NCBI GenBank assembly: GCA_043808565.1
Contig: JAZDEQ010000057.1
Location: 1 to 22,513, forward strand
DNA length: 22,513 nt
Source: UBA12403 sp043808565
GTDB taxonomy: Bacteria > Patescibacteriota > Patescibacteriia > UBA9934 > GWF2-40-263
Direction: 5' to 3'
A model generated the notes under the pieces. The model was not told the origin of the DNA. It saw only the letters and a program-made list of their open reading frames with translations, and searched no databases. Numbering within the stretch: the first letter of the stretch is position 1; each line of letters starts with the position of its first letter. Of this stretch, positions 7,290 through 13,576 are shown piece after piece. A program made the position numbers and the translations under genes.

Positions 7290-8278
7290 TTTACAAAGCT
7301 TTAATGGAAATAATTTTGGCCGCCAGTTTGGTTCAGTTTTTTCCGGTTAATGCTGGGGTGGTGGAGACTTGGGCGGAATTACCAGAAGCTGGTCCGCGAA
7401 CCAGTGTCAGCCTTGGCGGTTTGGTAGCGGCCCTTTATCCGTCATTACCTTTAGTTGATAATTTTACTGCCCAACCGCCAGAAAAAATAAACCCCCAAAG
7501 TTTGGGAGTGATTACCGCTGCCGCCACAGCCTTAGTAGTTGATGCCACCAGTGGAGCAATTTTGTTTGAAAAAAACGCTGAAGAACCTCGTTCAATTGGT
7601 AGTATGACTAAGCTTATGACTGCTTTAATTTTTTTATCTGATCAACCAGATTTGAACACTCAAGTTTCTTTGGTTCAAAGTGATCTGCGGGAAGGCGGCC
7701 GCCAACATATTCCAATCGGTAAGGTCGTAACTGCCAGAGATTTATTATTGGCGAGTTTAGTTTCTTCAGATAATTCAGCCACGGCGGCTTTGGTGCGCTT
7801 GTCAGGTTCTTCTGAAAGTGATTTTACCACCAGAATGAACGAAAAAGCGGCGGCTATCGGTATGGTTAATACCACTTTTGCTGATCCGACCGGTCTTTCG
7901 CCAGACAACCGTTCGACGGCTCCGGATTTAGTTGTTCTTTTACGAGCAGCTTTGCAAGATGAAAACCTTCGTTTGGCCACCGAGCAAGCTTCGGCCACAA
8001 TTACTGATGCTGATGGTCGAGTTTATCAATTAGAAAACACCAACGAGCTTTTAAATGGTTTTATTAATCAAGCGCCTTACAAAATTATCGGCGGTAAAAC
8101 CGGTTATCTACCCGAAGCCGGTTATTGCCTTGGTATCGAAGCAACCAAAGACGAGGCGAAAAATATTTTTGTCATTGTTCTTGGTTCTGATTCAGTCACC
8201 GGTCGATTGCGTGATGTTAAAGCCTTAACTCTTTGGACTTATCAAAATTATAGTTGGAGTGATGGAGTCTTGGAGTGA
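7286..8278 (+). CDS. dacA: D-alanyl-D-alanine carboxypeptidase/endopeptidase, peptidase family S11
   Basis: This penicillin-binding-type enzyme trims D-Ala from peptidoglycan stem peptides outside the membrane. A hydrophobic N-terminus (about 5-23) serves as signal peptide or anchor. All three active-site motifs are present: SMTK (S106, K109), SDN (161-163) and KTG (271-273). The NTTFADPTGLSPDN block (195-208) is typical of S11 enzymes. The C-terminal amphipathic anchor domain of PBP5-like members is missing; at 330 residues it is closer to the short PBP7/DacF-like forms. The last residues, SWSDGVLE, are encoded by the GGAGTGAT/GGAGTCTT tandem words, so the natural stop was probably altered by the repeat. 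It overlaps scpB by four bases and the next gene by one. The gene symbol is by family. Confidence 0.88.
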   Translation: MIYKALMEIILAASLVQFFPVNAGVVETWAELPEAGPRTSVSLGGLVAALYPSLPLVDNFTAQPPEKINPQSLGVITAAATALVVDATSGAILFEKNAEEPRSIGSMTKLMTALIFLSDQPDLNTQVSLVQSDLREGGRQHIPIGKVVTARDLLLASLVSSDNSATAALVRLSGSSESDFTTRMNEKAAAIGMVNTTFADPTGLSPDNRSTAPDLVVLLRAALQDENLRLATEQASATITDADGRVYQLENTNELLNGFINQAPYKIIGGKTGYLPEAGYCLGIEATKDEAKNIFVIVLGSDSVTGRLRDVKALTLWTYQNYSWSDGVLE

Positions 8279-8294
8279 TGGAGTCTTTGGAGTT
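8256..8294 (+). repeat. Tandem 8-bp words over the dacA stop codon
   Basis: Words GGAGTGAT, GGAGTCTT, GGAGTGAT, GGAGTCTTT and GGAGTT run in tandem. The 22 bases 8264-8285 are identical to 6603-6624 in the scpA-scpB gap. No facing arm is present here. The array holds the last dacA codons, its TGA, and candidate starts of the next gene. Confidence 0.85.
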
Positions 8295-8790
8295 AAGGAT
8301 TTTTTTTAAATTTATGCTTTTTTCACCAGAAATTTTAACTTTATTTTCAGCGGCTTTGCCATTAACCGAACTTCGGGGTTCGATTCCTTTGGCGGTTTCG
8401 GTTTTTCATTTGGCGCCTTGGACAGCATTTTTTTATTCAATAATTGGTAATGCTTTGCCAGTGCCGATTATTTTTTTTCTTTTACCGAAAATTTTGATTT
8501 GGTTAGAAAAAAGAATTCCTTGGTTACATAAATATTTGGTTGTTTGGTTGGAAAAAAAACGAGCTAAATTTCAAAATTCATATGATAAATACGGAGCTTT
8601 GGCTTTGGCGATTTTTGTCGCCATTCCACTACCCATGACCGGAGCTTGGACCGGCGCGGCGCTGGCGACGATTTTAAAAATTAAACCAAAATATTCTTTT
8701 TCGGCCGTTATTTTAGGCATGGTTGTGGCCGGAGTTATAGTTACTTTAATTGTTAGCGGGGTTTTGGGATTTTTAGCTTGGATGGTTTGA
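8278..8790 (+). CDS. COG2426-type small integral membrane protein ('small multidrug export' family)
   Basis: This is a hydrophobic protein with about four to five membrane segments. The family pattern ALPLTELRGSIPLAV (residues 27-41 from this start) is followed by IIGNALPVPIIFFLLP, a cytoplasmic basic segment (LEKKRAKFQNSYDKYG) and IPLPMTGAWTGAALATIL. The family carries the label 'small multidrug export protein', but substrate and direction are not established. The start is uncertain: ATG 8278 overlaps the dacA stop (TGATG), GTG 8275 is possible, and ATG 8314 gives a 158-residue protein that begins where family members usually do. Because the first dozen codons are word-repeat sequence, 8314 may be the ancestral start. 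The glycosyltransferase begins one base after its stop. Confidence 0.8.
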   Translation: MESLELRIFFKFMLFSPEILTLFSAALPLTELRGSIPLAVSVFHLAPWTAFFYSIIGNALPVPIIFFLLPKILIWLEKRIPWLHKYLVVWLEKKRAKFQNSYDKYGALALAIFVAIPLPMTGAWTGAALATILKIKPKYSFSAVILGMVVAGVIVTLIVSGVLGFLAWMV

Positions 8791-8791
8791 T

Positions 8792-9925
8792 ATGAAAATT
8801 GCCATTGACTGTCGAGAAGTTTTAAATCCAGAGGCAGGAATCGTTTCCGGTATTCCTGAATATATCGATGGACTAACGCGAGTGCTTTTACGATCCGACA
8901 TCCAAAACGAATGGTTTTTATTTTTTCGAGCTGATTATCCACGCGAAGCGGCGGCAGAAATTTTAGCCTTAAATAAAAAATCTCAAGCGATTTTTTTACC
9001 CTATCAGCGAGGTAATTTTTGGATCAATCACTGGCAAGCTACGACGGCCATACGATCGATTCGGCCTGATGTAACCCTGTTTCCGGCCGGACAAGTGCCG
9101 TTAGGTTGGCGGGGTCGATCCGTCGTCACAGCTCATGATTTGGCCATCTACGACCATCCAGAGTGGTTTCCGGATAGGGGTTTTGGCCGCTGGCTTTCCA
9201 CTAAATTTATTGTCCCCCACGGTTTCCGCCGAGCCGATAAAATTATTGCCGTTTCCGAAGCCACTAAAAAAGATTTGGTTCGTATTTTTAAAATTAAACC
9301 AGAAAAAATTTTCGTAGTTTATCCAGCCGTGACTGTTCCCGAAGTTTCCGAAAGCTCGGTCGAACTAGTCCGAGAAAAATTTCAGCTACCACAAAAATAT
9401 TTTTTATGTCTTGGCACCATTGAACCACGAAAAAATTTTTCTTTAGCTGTTCGAGCGACAAAAATTTTGTCAGACCAAGGAGCGGATGTCTGTTTAGCTA
9501 TAGCCGGGAAGCGAGGCTGGAAATGGCAGGAGACGCTTGAAGAAATTAATAAGGCCAATGTTGATAAAAAAATAATCAGCGAGCTCGGTTATATTTCTCA
9601 AGAGGAAAAACTGGCTTTGTTGGCTGGTGCCGAAGCCCTGATTTTTCCATCGCTTCATGAAGGTTTTGGTTTGCCGGTCTTAGAGGCCATGACGCTTGGA
9701 GTGCCGGTTATTACCACTCAGGTCGGCGCCTTGCCCGAAGTTGGCGGCTTAGCCGTTTATTTTGTACCAGACAACAATCCAACCGAGTTGGTTGAGACAA
9801 TGAGTGAGATAACGATTGGGGTAACGCGAGAAAAAATGATTGTCACGGGTGAGGAACAGGCAAAAAAATTTGATTGGGGCAAGGCGGCCGAGAAAGTTTT
9901 TACAATTTTATCGGAAAATAAATAA
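8792..9925 (+). CDS. Glycosyltransferase, GT4 family (GT-B fold)
   Basis: It is predicted to transfer a sugar from a nucleotide-sugar donor to a cell-surface glycan or lipid acceptor in the cytoplasm. The 377-residue length fits the family. The N-terminal half (MKIAIDCREV; AHDLAIYDHPEWF at 114-126) resembles the mannosyltransferase-B-like subgroup, common in CPR genomes. The C-terminal donor domain has LGTIEPRKN (208-215, K214) and the EX7E element in HEGFGLPVLEAM (E290, E298), followed by GVPVITT and GALPEVGG. No membrane segment is visible. Donor and acceptor cannot be read from sequence. It closes the scpA-to-GT run and is followed by a strong terminator. Confidence 0.9.
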   Translation: MKIAIDCREVLNPEAGIVSGIPEYIDGLTRVLLRSDIQNEWFLFFRADYPREAAAEILALNKKSQAIFLPYQRGNFWINHWQATTAIRSIRPDVTLFPAGQVPLGWRGRSVVTAHDLAIYDHPEWFPDRGFGRWLSTKFIVPHGFRRADKIIAVSEATKKDLVRIFKIKPEKIFVVYPAVTVPEVSESSVELVREKFQLPQKYFLCLGTIEPRKNFSLAVRATKILSDQGADVCLAIAGKRGWKWQETLEEINKANVDKKIISELGYISQEEKLALLAGAEALIFPSLHEGFGLPVLEAMTLGVPVITTQVGALPEVGGLAVYFVPDNNPTELVETMSEITIGVTREKMIVTGEEQAKKFDWGKAAEKVFTILSENK

Positions 9926-9947
9926 TCAAAAAATATTTTGGTGTAAT

Positions 9948-9986
9948 AAAAAAGAAGCGTAATAGTTTAAACCCCGCTTCTTTTTT
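9948..9986. terminator. Bidirectional intrinsic terminator between convergent genes
   Basis: AAAAAAGAAGCG (9948-9959) and CGCTTCTTTTTT (9975-9986) form a perfect 12-bp stem with a 15-base loop, with A- and T-runs on both sides. It ends transcription of the glycosyltransferase from the left and of the leftward orphan genes from the right. Confidence 0.88.
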
Positions 9987-9991
9987 ATTTT

Positions 9992-10414
9992 TTAAACTAC
10001 AGACCTATTGTTTTTTTGCGGGCTAACAGAGCCTCTGAGAAAATTAATCAAACCTATTAACGAAGTCGCTCTTGGAAAAAAAAGTTTTTTGTGAAGGTTT
10101 AAATTTAAGTCGGGATCCAAGATTTTGTAGTTCTCTTCTTTGCTGTCAATTTCTTCTTGGGCGAGAAGGAGGATTAATTTTTTAATAATTTGTGGATCAA
10201 GATTAATTTGTCCGTTTAAAATATCTGGTAAGAGTAACGTTTGTGTTTGTTCGATAATTTTTAGTAACATTGTGCTAAAAGGCGTGTTAGAATCTCTGCA
10301 TTCTAACTGTATTGTTTCAAAAAGTTTTGCTAAATTTCTCGGTTCTGTTTCTTCTTCGATCTTACTTCCCCCCATTTCGGTTTGCGGTTGCATTGGGTGT
10401 TCGTTTTTTGGCAT
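9992..10414 (-). CDS. Hypothetical protein, helical, unrecognised
   Basis: The 140-residue product matches no family I know. It is hydrophilic and probably helical. An acidic Gln/Glu-rich N-terminus (1-25) is followed by leucine-rich amphipathic stretches (for example LLKIIEQTQTLLLPDIL and IIKKLILLLAQEEI) and a basic C-terminus. There is no signal peptide or membrane segment. No Shine-Dalgarno precedes the ATG; in-frame ATGs at codons 8 and 14 are alternatives. It is the last of four same-strand genes and ends at the terminator shared with the glycosyltransferase. The opposite-strand frame over 10140-10499 is read as a shadow because its protein has an implausible composition. Confidence 0.55.
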   Translation of the reverse strand: MPKNEHPMQPQTEMGGSKIEEETEPRNLAKLFETIQLECRDSNTPFSTMLLKIIEQTQTLLLPDILNGQINLDPQIIKKLILLLAQEEIDSKEENYKILDPDLNLNLHKKLFFPRATSLIGLINFLRGSVSPQKNNRSVV

Positions 10415-10470
10415 AAATTTTTTGGTTAAGTTTTTTATTTTTTTGGTTTTAACAATTCAAACTGATTTTT

Positions 10471-10968
10471 TTAAGCCAGATCAATCCATCCATATGTAGC
10501 CGCGGTTTGTTTTGTGGGCAACCTTGGTTTTGTTGATTCGGGTTTTTGTCTTGCCTTGGCCAATTGTCTTTTTTGCCTTTCCTCTTCTGGGGTTCGGGTT
10601 TCGTTAATAAGAACATCTATAAATTTTTGTCGCGATGCTATTTCGTTGTTTGGATATGAATTTGGGCGTTGGCTTTCTGCAGTGGCAAGTGAATAGGCAA
10701 GATGTTTGATTCTAAGCGCGTCTAGATTAAATCTTTTTGCACCTAATTCTTTTGCGGTCGATGGATTATTTCGAAAATATTTTACGTTTGATTTTAAATA
10801 TCGGATAGCGTCTTGGCTTGCTAGAGATGACATTTTCGCAGGAAGATCATTTTTAAACCAAAATTCGAGGTCGGACAGCAATTCAAAAAAAGTCAGGCCA
10901 CAGGCTTCTGATTCCTGATGAGGCGGTCTCTCCAAACCGCTTTGTGCCCCCAAGGATCCATCTCGCAT
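10471..10968 (-). CDS. Hypothetical protein, basic C-terminus, unrecognised
   Basis: This 165-residue protein has no recognisable domain. Residues 25-110 look helical (TFFELLSDLEFWFKND, DAIRYLKSNVKYFRNNP, RIKHLAYSLATAES). Residues 125-160 are very rich in Arg, Lys and Gln, which could mean nucleic-acid binding or disorder. The first 24 codons cover a small GCGGT/ACCGC hairpin (10923-10940) and look less protein-like than the rest, so the true start could be later. TATAAA a few bases upstream of the ATG suggests its own near-leaderless promoter. The gap to the next gene is 56 bases. Confidence 0.5.
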   Translation of the reverse strand: MRDGSLGAQSGLERPPHQESEACGLTFFELLSDLEFWFKNDLPAKMSSLASQDAIRYLKSNVKYFRNNPSTAKELGAKRFNLDALRIKHLAYSLATAESQRPNSYPNNEIASRQKFIDVLINETRTPEEERQKRQLAKARQKPESTKPRLPTKQTAATYGWIDLA

Positions 10969-11018
10969 AAAATTTTATATAATTGGTTTAAAAAATAAAA
11001 CAAGAAGTATTTTGCTCG

Positions 11019-11459
11019 CTAAGGCGAGAGATTGTCAGTTTCGGCGGGTTCATCAGAAATTAGGCAACCGTTTAACCTAGAAGCAGCAAACTCTATTTGG
11101 TCGCCTAACTCTTGATGGTAATTTTCGTGTCTTAAAGCCAACGTGGCGCAGAAACTAACGGGAGAAGACCCTGTATTTGATAATTTTTTATCTAAAGAAG
11201 CAAGATCGAAACGGGTAGGCAAAAGATCAAGAAGTCTTTTGATATGCTTTTGGATTGCCAAGCTTTTTTTATGTCTTAATAAAGTCTTTTCATAAGCGTT
11301 CAGATTGAGGCTAGCAAAGTTTACGCCGACTAGACGTTGTGCCTCTTGAACATTTTGTTCAGCTTTTTTTATAGAAGAATCGGTATGTTTTTGTGCTTCT
11401 TGTAAAAACTCTTGTAGGGTAAGAGATTTTTTGGAGGGGTCTCTTTCTTGTGGTGACAA
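11019..11459 (-). CDS. Hypothetical protein, coiled-coil-like, unrecognised
   Basis: The product is about 146 residues. Residues 14-80 are strongly helical and charged (LQEFLQEAQKHTDSSIKKAE onward, then AYEKTLLRHKKSLAIQKHIK), suggesting a coiled coil. The remainder carries two cysteines (C104, C131) and an acidic end. The best start is TTG at 11459, preceded at suitable distance by a strong AAGGGGGGG ribosome binding site; no in-frame ATG lies between it and the upstream gene. The stop TAG falls in a small CTCGC/GCGAG hairpin. It lies 56 bases after the upstream membrane-protein gene and may share its transcript. Confidence 0.5.
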   Translation of the reverse strand: MSPQERDPSKKSLTLQEFLQEAQKHTDSSIKKAEQNVQEAQRLVGVNFASLNLNAYEKTLLRHKKSLAIQKHIKRLLDLLPTRFDLASLDKKLSNTGSSPVSFCATLALRHENYHQELGDQIEFAASRLNGCLISDEPAETDNLSP

Positions 11460-11515
11460 GTCCGCCCCCCCTTCTCTAGTTTTGTTGATGAAGGCATATT
11501 TTTTTAATTTATTTT

Positions 11516-11980
11516 TTAAAGCCGAGTTTGTAAAAGTAAAACTAGAATTATTTGAGCAATTAGCGCATATCTTAATGGTACATCACCGCGTTTTTTGATA
11601 ATCAAATCATGAAAGAAAAAATGTAATTTGAAAGTCCAGTGAAGATATTTGGATTTAGTGATTTCGTAAAGTCCGACTAGAAGATCTGGTAATAATGAAC
11701 CGATTATGGCCGCGCTGATTGGTTTGATTAAAGTTACGTCGCGAATGTTTACGATAAATAGAATAAATAAAATAGCGCAAATGGCATCAATTGTTACGTA
11801 AGCCACAGCTTGTTTGCGGTGACGCTTTAAAACCCGAAAATTATTGGAAATAAAGTTATCGCCATGAGGAATAATATCGACCAAAAAATGGATGGTAATA
11901 GCCACAATAAAACCCAGAATCGGATTGCCGATGGCTTCGCCAATAACGGCGCCCATGGCAGCGTGAGCAGTTAAAGTCAT
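11516..11980 (-). CDS. Small integral membrane protein, YdjM/DUF457-like putative metal-dependent hydrolase
   Basis: The 154-residue protein has about four hydrophobic segments. The N-terminal MTLTAHAAMGAVIGEA with H6, the HFLVDIIPHGD block (31-41) and the later GSLLPDLL are the pattern of the YdjM/DUF457 group, labelled membrane-bound metal-dependent hydrolases because of these His and Asp residues. No activity has been shown from sequence alone, and it is shorter than many members. It is the promoter-proximal gene of the leftward group. An extended -10 sits 17-25 bases upstream of the ATG with no clear ribosome binding site. Confidence 0.6.
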   Translation of the reverse strand: MTLTAHAAMGAVIGEAIGNPILGFIVAITIHFLVDIIPHGDNFISNNFRVLKRHRKQAVAYVTIDAICAILFILFIVNIRDVTLIKPISAAIIGSLLPDLLVGLYEITKSKYLHWTFKLHFFFHDLIIKKRGDVPLRYALIAQIILVLLLQTRL

Positions 11981-11996
11981 AGTTTTAACGCTAAAA

Positions 11997-12005
11997 ATTA
12001 TAGCA
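11997..12005 (-). promoter_or_regulatory. Extended -10 promoter for the leftward gene group
   Basis: On the minus strand the sequence is TGCTATAAT, a TGn plus perfect -10 hexamer, with no good -35 at normal spacing. Transcription would start near 11990, leaving a leader of about ten bases. Confidence 0.6.
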
Positions 12006-12077
12006 TTTTTAGTGTCTTTTGGGAAGGCAAAGCGGCGTGGATAACAAAAACAACTGACATTTAAAGTCAGATGCTTT

Positions 12078-12154
12078 TGGTTGCGGGGGCCGGATTTGAA
12101 CCGGCGACCTCTTGGTTATGAGCCAAGCGAGCTGCCAGGCTGCTCTACCCCGCG
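12078..12154 (-). tRNA. Initiator tRNA-fMet (CAT)
   Basis: This 77-base tRNA has an encoded CCA. Initiator features are the unpaired C1-A72 end (CGCGGGG with CCCCGCA), the A11-U24 pair in the D stem and the CTCATAA anticodon loop. The anticodon stem is CTTGG/CCAAG: it keeps only two of the three G-C pairs beside the loop, with U29-A41 in place of G29-C41. It lies downstream of tRNA-Met on the same strand and is probably cotranscribed with it. Confidence 0.93.
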
Positions 12155-12207
12155 GTATTTACTTGTTTGTTTATGATGCGCTTGTTTACCGGAAACGTCA
12201 ATAAACC

Positions 12208-12284
12208 TGGTAGCGGGGGTGGGAATTGAACCCACGACCTCGGGCTTATGAGTCCCACGCTCTAGCCAACTGAGCTACCCCGCC
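12208..12284 (-). tRNA. tRNA-Met (CAT), elongator
   Basis: This 77-base tRNA has an encoded CCA. The acceptor GGCGGGG pairs with CCCCGCT (G1-U72 wobble) and the discriminator base is A, much like firmicute elongator tRNA-Met. The anticodon loop is CTCATAA. The stem has an A31-G39 mismatch next to the loop and a U27-G43 wobble. A lysidine-modified tRNA-Ile2 also has a CAT anticodon, but the acceptor stem here favours Met. A duplicated 5' fragment lies just upstream. Confidence 0.85.
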
Positions 12285-12318
12285 GTGTTTATTTGTGTAG
12301 CGAAAGTCGGCTATAATC

Positions 12319-12374
12319 GCCAACTGCCGTGCCCACCATAGCTCGCCTCGAGCGTAGGTGGGAGCTACCCCGCC
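12319..12374 (-). pseudogene. tRNA-Met 5' fragment interrupted by a palindromic element
   Basis: On the minus strand 12374-12362 reads GGCGGGGTAGCTC, identical to bases 1-13 of the intact tRNA-Met, with the same TAAACAC upstream. A 36-base palindromic insert (12361-12326) follows. Then 12325-12319 reads AGTTGGC, exactly bases 14-20 of the tRNA. The rest of the tRNA is absent. The fragment lies directly upstream of the intact gene on the same strand. Confidence 0.75.
12326..12361 (-). repeat. Palindromic element, copy 1 (in the tRNA-Met fragment)
   Basis: The minus strand opens CCACCTACGC and closes GAGCTATGGTGGGC. The outer CCACC/GGTGG stem and the GAGCT core resemble copy 2 at 12505-12562; the middle CGCTCGAGGCG is different and self-complementary. 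Confidence 0.6.
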
Positions 12375-12488
12375 GTGTTTATAAAATTCTAAATTTTAAG
12401 CGCTAAATCAGAAATCGGATAAATAATATCAAAGACTTGAGTTTCTGACAAGGCTTTGATAATATATTTTCGCCAACAATAAGGAAAT

Positions 12489-12569
12489 GGGCGAGTGGCG
12501 GAACCCGCCGTCGCCCACCTTCGCCGAGCTACGGTGGACAGGCCGGGCTTTGGCGGGCAAGCTGGTATA
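12489..12569 (+). pseudogene. tRNA-Leu 5' fragment interrupted by a palindromic element
   Basis: Bases 12489-12504 read GGGCGAGTGGCGGAAC, identical to bases 1-16 of the intact tRNA-Leu at 12608, and the AAAT just before is shared too. An insert of about 57 bases follows. Then 12563-12569 continues TGGTATA, the next seven bases of the tRNA. Nothing further of the tRNA follows. TCCGCCAC at 12579-12586 is the reverse complement of GTGGCGGA within the fragment. Confidence 0.78.
12505..12562 (+). repeat. Palindromic element, copy 2 (in the tRNA-Leu fragment)
   Basis: The outer CCGCC (12505-12509) and GGCGG (12552-12556) pair. Inside is CCACC-TTCGCCGAGCTAC-GGTGG (about 12515-12537). The inner unit recurs inside dprA at 21589-21611 with the stem changed to CCTCC/GGAGG. 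No coding capacity is visible; it resembles a REP- or MITE-like passive element. Confidence 0.7.
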
Positions 12570-12607
12570 GGTAAATGATCCGCCACAAAGGCAAAAAAAT
12601 TAAAAAT

Positions 12608-12694
12608 GGGCGAGTGGCGGAACTGGTATACGCGCAGGACTCAAAATCCTGTTCTCGCAAGGGATTGAGGGTTCGATTCCCTCCTCGCCCACCA
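12608..12694 (+). tRNA. tRNA-Leu (CAA)
   Basis: This 87-base class II tRNA has acceptor GGGCGAG/CTCGCCC, anticodon loop CTCAAAA, a long variable arm (around TTCTCGCAAGGGA), a T-arm with GGTTCGATTCC, discriminator A and an encoded CCA. It is followed at once by a strong terminator. Confidence 0.95.
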
Positions 12695-12723
12695 AAATAT
12701 CCGATCATTTGCTCGGATATTTT
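12694..12723 (+). terminator. Intrinsic terminator of tRNA-Leu
   Basis: AAAATATCCGA (12694-12704) and TCGGATATTTT (12713-12723) form a perfect 11-bp stem with an 8-base loop, followed by a T-rich tail. The last A of the tRNA CCA end is the first base of the stem. Confidence 0.88.
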
Positions 12724-12741
12724 TGTTTTGTTTTTTTAAAA

Positions 12742-12786
12742 TCCCTTCTATCCCTTAAATCCCTTCCGTCCCTTCCATCCCTTTGC
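12742..12786 (+). repeat. Five tandem 9-bp TCCCTTnnn units before parA
   Basis: The units are TCCCTTCTA, TCCCTTAAA, TCCCTTCCG, TCCCTTCCA and TCCCTTTGC, perfectly phased at 9 bases. The last ends exactly where the TATAAT of the parA promoter begins and supplies its TGC. The array therefore occupies the -35 region and looks like an iteron or operator array. Confidence 0.88.
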
Positions 12787-12792
12787 TATAAT
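12784..12792 (+). promoter_or_regulatory. Extended -10 promoter of parA
   Basis: TGCTATAAT is a TGn plus perfect -10. The parA ATG is ten bases after it, so the transcript would have a leader of at most a few bases. There is no -35 consensus and no ribosome binding site. Confidence 0.7.
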
Positions 12793-12802
12793 AGAGTCGC
12801 TT

Positions 12803-13576
12803 ATGGCGCACGTGGTTTCGATTGTTAATCAAAAAGGTGGGGTGGGGAAAACTACCACGTCTTTAAGTTTGGCGGCTTACCTGGCTCATCTGGGTAAGTT
12901 TGTTTTATTAATTGATCTTGATCCACAAGCCAATGCTACTTCTGGCTTGGGTATTGATTATCGTTCTTTGTCAGCGGGAATTTATGAAGGCATGATCGGT
13001 TCGCATCGTTTGCGTGATTTGATTATGCCAACAGCTCACGCTGGTTTAAAAATAATTCCGGCTGCCCCTTCGCTAGCCGGAGCGGCTGTGGAGTTGGTTA
13101 ATACTGAAGAACGCGAACATCGATTAAGAAAAGGCATTCTTGAAATCAGAAATGACTTTGATTATATCCTAATCGATAATCCGCCGTCGCTTGGTTTACT
13201 AACAATTAATGGTTTAACCGCCGCTGAATCAGTTTTAATTCCTGTCCAGGCCGAATATTATGCCCTTGAAGGTTTGGGCCAGCTTTTGGGAACAGTTGAC
13301 CTTATTCGCGAACAACTCAATCCTGATTTAAAAGTTATGGGGGCGGTTATCACGATGTATGATTCGCGAACTAAACTTTCCAAGGAAGTTTTAGAAGAAC
13401 TTTATAAATATTTTCCCAATAATATTTTTCGTTCAGTAATTCCTCGTAGCATCCGTTTGGCCGAAGCGCCATCGTTTGGTAAAACCGTTTTACATTACGA
13501 TCCATCGTCCAAAGCGGCTCGAGCTTACGAACGTTTGGCTCAGGAGTTTTTGATGAGGGAAAACGGCGATATTTAG
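12803..13576 (+). CDS. parA: Chromosome partitioning ATPase ParA/Soj
   Basis: ParA is a deviant-Walker ATPase that binds nucleoid DNA as an ATP dimer and is stimulated by ParB to move the origin region. At 257 residues it is the short chromosomal (Soj) type without an N-terminal helix-turn-helix. The deviant Walker A is KGGVGKTT at 11-18 (signature K11). LIDLDPQANATSGLG (36-50) and ILIDNPPSLG form the A' and B motifs, and RSIRLAEAPSFGK (about 214-226) is the typical late motif. The start is near-leaderless. parB follows after 113 bases filled with facing 9-bp word arrays, the first of which begins at the G of the parA stop codon. Confidence 0.95.
   Translation: MAHVVSIVNQKGGVGKTTTSLSLAAYLAHLGKFVLLIDLDPQANATSGLGIDYRSLSAGIYEGMIGSHRLRDLIMPTAHAGLKIIPAAPSLAGAAVELVNTEEREHRLRKGILEIRNDFDYILIDNPPSLGLLTINGLTAAESVLIPVQAEYYALEGLGQLLGTVDLIREQLNPDLKVMGAVITMYDSRTKLSKEVLEELYKYFPNNIFRSVIPRSIRLAEAPSFGKTVLHYDPSSKAARAYERLAQEFLMRENGDI

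Noticed and set aside
10140..10918. Plus-strand frames opposite the small leftward genes
   Set aside because: Their predicted proteins are Cys/Ser/Phe-rich in a way typical of antisense shadows, and no ribosome binding sites precede them.
12036..12044. DnaA-box-like sequence (TTATCCACG on the minus strand)
   Set aside because: It is a single near-match with no cluster; another such match lies inside the glycosyltransferase gene, so no origin is claimed.
12389..12586. 65-codon minus-strand frame across the tRNA-Leu fragment
   Set aside because: Most of it is tRNA fragment and palindromic element; only the last 28 codons look protein-like.
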